Shown: positions 60,624 to 64,000 of the stretch, piece after piece | Layout: each line of letters opens with the position of its first letter | Numbering within the stretch: position 1 is the first letter of the stretch | NCBI RefSeq assembly: GCF_008831285.2 | Contig: NC_045138.2 | Location: 23,653,934-23,717,933, forward strand | DNA length: 64,000 nt | DNA from: Nymphaea colorata | Taxonomy: Eukaryota > Streptophyta > Magnoliopsida > Nymphaeales > Nymphaeaceae | Direction: 5' to 3' | Position numbers and translations under genes: made by a program | The notes under the pieces: generated by a model | Seen by the model: only the letters and a program-made list of their open reading frames with translations | Told to the model about the DNA's origin: nothing | The model's database searches: none

Positions 60624-60813
60624 ATGTTGGAGGAAAAGGTTGCCTGGAGCTGTGAGACGAACTGGAGCGTAAGTCAGGGAGACCTCAGGAAGACCATCCT
60701 CCTAGAGACTTCCACCAGCCTTCCTTCCAAAGCAGACGAGGAGCGGGCCGCCGTTGAACCTCTGTTGCTGAAGCCCTCGCCGTCAGTTGAGTTGGGTCCA
60801 TGCGAGATCACCG
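60624..60813 (+). CDS. First coding exon of an unidentified plant gene
   Basis: ATG at 60624 in the context GCGCAATGTTGG. The frame is open for 190 nt to a strong donor (ACCG|GTGAGT) at 60814, leaving phase 1. The peptide begins MLEEKVAWSCETNWSVSQGD, has a Leu/Pro-rich middle and ends near CEIT. It is preceded by a GA-rich leader, and its GC content exceeds the flanks, as expected of a real plant first exon. I do not recognise the family and could not find exon 2 before the window end, so intron 1 may exceed 3 kb. The alternative that it is a chance frame is less likely given the donor and composition. Confidence 0.6.
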
Positions 60814-63232
60814 GTGAGTTCGGGTGCTTTCTTATTTTCATCCGGATTACGAGGTAGAGTACGAAAGCGAGCGCTGTCGTTGGGCTTCTACTTCTGTAAA
60901 TGTGACCCCCGTGCTCGTTAGGGTTTTAATTTCATTACAATTGTCTAATATTCCAGGTGATTTCGCGTTTCATGCTTATGATATTATTACTCCATGTTCT
61001 CGATGATGTGGGGTTCTGAAATCGAGAGAATTTCTATTTCTTTTAGCCTGGTATTGGGTGGATCATGATTTTGAAATGCTTTTGTTATGTCACACTGGAT
61101 GTTTTCGCTGGTGAGGTGCTGGAAAAGAAGTTATGTTTTTTCCGAAACATAATCATAATGGATGAATTGAAATTTCTGGAAATGTATGAATAAAGATTGT
61201 GAAAAATTTGATACCTAGATCAGATTCTATGACTTGAGAAGTTGAGAAGCTAAAAACATTAATAATAAAGTGCTTATGAATGGTCTATCCCTCACAAAAT
61301 CCATAATACGCACACACACACACACACACACGCACACACAGAGTTCCAGCCAACATATCAGGTCAGGTAAGGATCAATAAAGTTTCAATTATCTTCCATA
61401 GACTAGGTTTTTTAGTAAGTCTTTTTGAAATTATGCTGTTGTAAGTTCCCATCGAATCTTCACCGTGCTGCATTACTTTGACTTTATTCTAATATGAATC
61501 TTCATAGTCGTGACCTATTCATTTCATTATACGGAGCCCATATTTAAAATTTTATCATTTTAATAGTTCTCATAATATCGTGAAACTTTGTCAAGATATA
61601 GTGAGCCAATATTTATTTTATGCCTTTGTAAGTTTACCCCCAATAAAAGTGCTAGGAACAGCCAAACCTTGTACCAGTGAGATAAATTTTGTCATCTAAT
61701 TCCACTTTTTCAAAATGGATGCAAATTTAAAATGACATCTCAAAATCTTTTTGAAGCATGCTTTGAGAACAACTGCAGGTTTCCTTTGGCTTTGTTGGAA
61801 GAAATTCTATACTAACATGTTTATAGATGGTTAGTGTGAGGGTACTGCTCATTTTAAAACTCATCTAAGACTCAATGTCGACTGATTTATGTTTGAAATT
61901 CTTAAACCAAGGTGAAGTGCCTAATTGTAGCATAATGTTGACCTTTTTTGAAGCATTAGTTAGCTTATGCAATTTTGGGTATTAAGCGTGATAAGCAGTG
62001 AACTAGAAACACAACACCACAAATTCAAGATTTTATGATAAAACAACATTTCAATGAGCTCAACTAGGGAGCAATAACAGATGGATCACGTAGAATTAGG
62101 TGAAGACTACCTTTCATGACTATGATTTCGTATGAAAACAATATCTGCAAGTGCAGGCTCCCCTTTTTAGTTTTGATTACCATTTTATGTCCCATTGCAT
62201 TGGATCTAACAATGTCTGCATGTGTTTCCCTGAAATAATTTTCACAAAAAATGCTTCACCTATGTGACCCAGGTATGCCATGTATTAGAGCAACCTGTTT
62301 GAAGATAGCACCAATCTTCCATCAGCACTTCCAGACATCTTGGTTTATCGATGAACAATGAACAATCTAAAAGTTGCAGTCTGAGCAGTGAGCAATAACT
62401 CTAAATCTAATGCAGAAAATAGGACCATGGCCATACTCTTATATCACCGCATGCCTCCTAATTTACCATTTTTTGTTTCTCCCAGTAGGATCAAAATAAG
62501 CCTTACATGTTACTTGTTCTTTCCTGCAAAATGCACTATGCCATGTGTGTTTATTGATTGAGAAACATGTGATGGGAAATAGAAGGTGCACACAATATCA
62601 ATCTCAAAAGACATTCCTGTAAAAATCTTGATTACATACCCCAAGAGACTGGACTCTGGTTTTTCTTAAAGAGATCCTTTTATTGTTATGCCTTCAGGGG
62701 AATATAAATTGTCGAAGCATGATAAGATTCAGTTACCCCACCCATGGTATTGAGGAATTTCCTCCTTAATATTCAATTTCCTACATTCAATGTGCTTCCT
62801 TAAAAATATCTATTTTATCAGGATGTCTTTCTGTTCTTCATTTGGCAATGCAACTTGATTAAAGAAGAAAATAGTTGAGGGCCGTTGGCCTTGACGCTAT
62901 GAAAGGGCTAGATAGTCAAGTGCTTTAGTGAAAATGCTTAGTAAGCACAATCTTAAAGAACCAACAGGACTCTCTTCCCCATTAAGTTCGTCAAAGAACT
63001 TCAAAATCTTAGAAACAACATGATGTATCACTCTAGATGAGTCTAGACACGTTTGCCAAAATTCATGTGTCATGTGTCGGATGGTTGCCAAATGATTAAA
63101 ATTTAATAATTCATCACTAAAAGGACCATAAATCATCGTTAAAACCACCATAAACCATTTCCATGCTATAAACTGTGTCTAATGTCAATCTAGTGACTGT
63201 TATATATATATATATATATATATTGAAAAATT
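60814..63232 (+). other. Presumed intron 1 of the 60.6 kb gene
   Basis: T-rich, with no exon recognised by eye. A (CA)n microsatellite lies at about 61309-61338 and a (TA)n at about 63200-63222. Confidence 0.4.
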
Positions 63233-63458
63233 GAATGGTGACTCTGGCTTTACAGAGTCACGCAACCATCTAATCAAGGCCAATCTAACATGATGGATGA
63301 TTAAGAGAAAAGCAAGAAAAAAAGGGTGATGGACATTTTTGTCATCTATTATTAGTTCACACTTTTTCTCCTTGTTTTTCTCTCAACCATCTATCTGCAT
63401 TAAATGGATTGCCTTAATTAGATGGTTAGGTGACTCTAGATAGCCAAAGTCATCATTC
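63233..63458. mobile_element. Foldback MITE (226 bp)
   Basis: The outer 50 bp are inverted repeats (GAATGGTGACTCTGGCT against GAATGATGACTTTGGCT from the other end). The inner arms (GATGATTAAGAGAAAAGCAA against GATGGTTGAGAGAAAAACAA) continue the inversion, so nearly the whole element is one hairpin with a small centre at about 63330-63355. No ORF. TSDs are not obvious. Confidence 0.85.
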
Positions 63459-64000
63459 CGGCTGGTGGATGTTGTTGGATGGATTTTTTTTACAATTTGT
63501 CGCTGAATACCATCGCAATAAGTCCGTTAGCAATGATTTTTGTTGGACCATGGGTTCTCAATGTTTTCAGCCGTGGTTTTTGGGATTTTCAGCAGCAGGC
63601 CCTAATAAGTAATACCTTTGGGAGACTTCTTGTTAGCTTCAGGCTAACAAGGGCTCCTCAACTCACACACCCTCACACTGAAGCCCAGCTTCATGTAATG
63701 CTTAATCTCTTCTTGATAATAATCACTGAGCTTACAAGTATTATAAAGTGCAAAGTATGCTTCGGGTGGGTTGTGTCCTGCTCCATGGAGCTTCTCGACC
63801 CGAATCAAGTAAAAGGAATAAAGGCACAATAAAAACTAGGTCTAACACTTCTACATTCTGGCTTTCCACTTGCCAGGTAAGTAGGTGTGTTCAAAATCTG
63901 TAAGACCTATCCAAGGCAATTCGAGGCTGGGAATGACCAAAACTAGGGACTGTTTGGGAAGAAATAAATGAGATATTTGGCAGCTAGATCTCACCATCAT
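63459..64000. other. Unassigned sequence at the window end
   Basis: Small overlapping frames at 63430-63832 show no family motif. GCTAACAAG occurs near its inverted complement at about 63634-63650. It may be intron of the 60.6 kb gene. Confidence 0.35.

Overview
This is a plant nuclear window, most likely from a flowering plant. The evidence is one fully traceable six-exon gene for a chloroplast rhodanese protein (STR9 type), GT-AG introns, plant Ty3/gypsy, Ty1/copia and LINE retrotransposons, foldback MITEs, and an endogenous caulimovirid. I cannot name the species. Most of the window is transposon-rich, AT-rich intergenic DNA.

Layout. 1-5.8 kb: non-coding DNA with a 170-bp direct repeat and a decayed copia RNase H fragment. 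5.8-6.65 kb and about 30.17-33.55 kb: higher-GC DNA that looks organelle-derived (probably mitochondrial, not proven). About 6.65-14.73 kb and 29.68-30.15 kb: an endogenous pararetrovirus (Caulimoviridae) in plus orientation. It has a TATA box, a Met-tRNA primer site, a leader with a splice-like donor and acceptor, small ORFs, a capsid-movement-protease ORF, a broken protease-RT-RNase H frame, and a last ORF in the position of the inclusion-body/transactivator protein. 14739-29673: a gypsy element with TSD TGGTT, inserted into the viral sequence. 14938-21160: a minus-strand copia element with TSD GCTGG, inserted into the gypsy 5' LTR. 15652-16399: a small DNA transposon built on CGTATCGTACGATACG palindromes, inserted into the copia RNase H. 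The insertion order can therefore be read directly: virus, then gypsy, then copia, then MITE.

33.5-44 kb is intergenic, with microsatellites, several TIR-like repeats and a 20-G run. 45141-51184 (minus) is the STR9-like gene; its six coding exons splice in phase to give 232 codons. 53.87-59.47 kb is a degraded plus-strand LINE. It is flanked by diverged copies of another repeat and lies upstream of the first coding exon of an unidentified gene (60624-60813, plus). A near-perfect foldback MITE lies at 63233-63458.

The cellular genes are STR9 and the unidentified gene at 60.6 kb; nothing suggests they act together. The most unusual content is the caulimovirid. Its capsid-movement ORF ends in its own aspartic-protease-like domain, while the polymerase frame carries a second protease-like domain whose catalytic Asp reads as Tyr. 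All element boundaries, splice junctions and counts were read by eye from the sequence; no database search was done.
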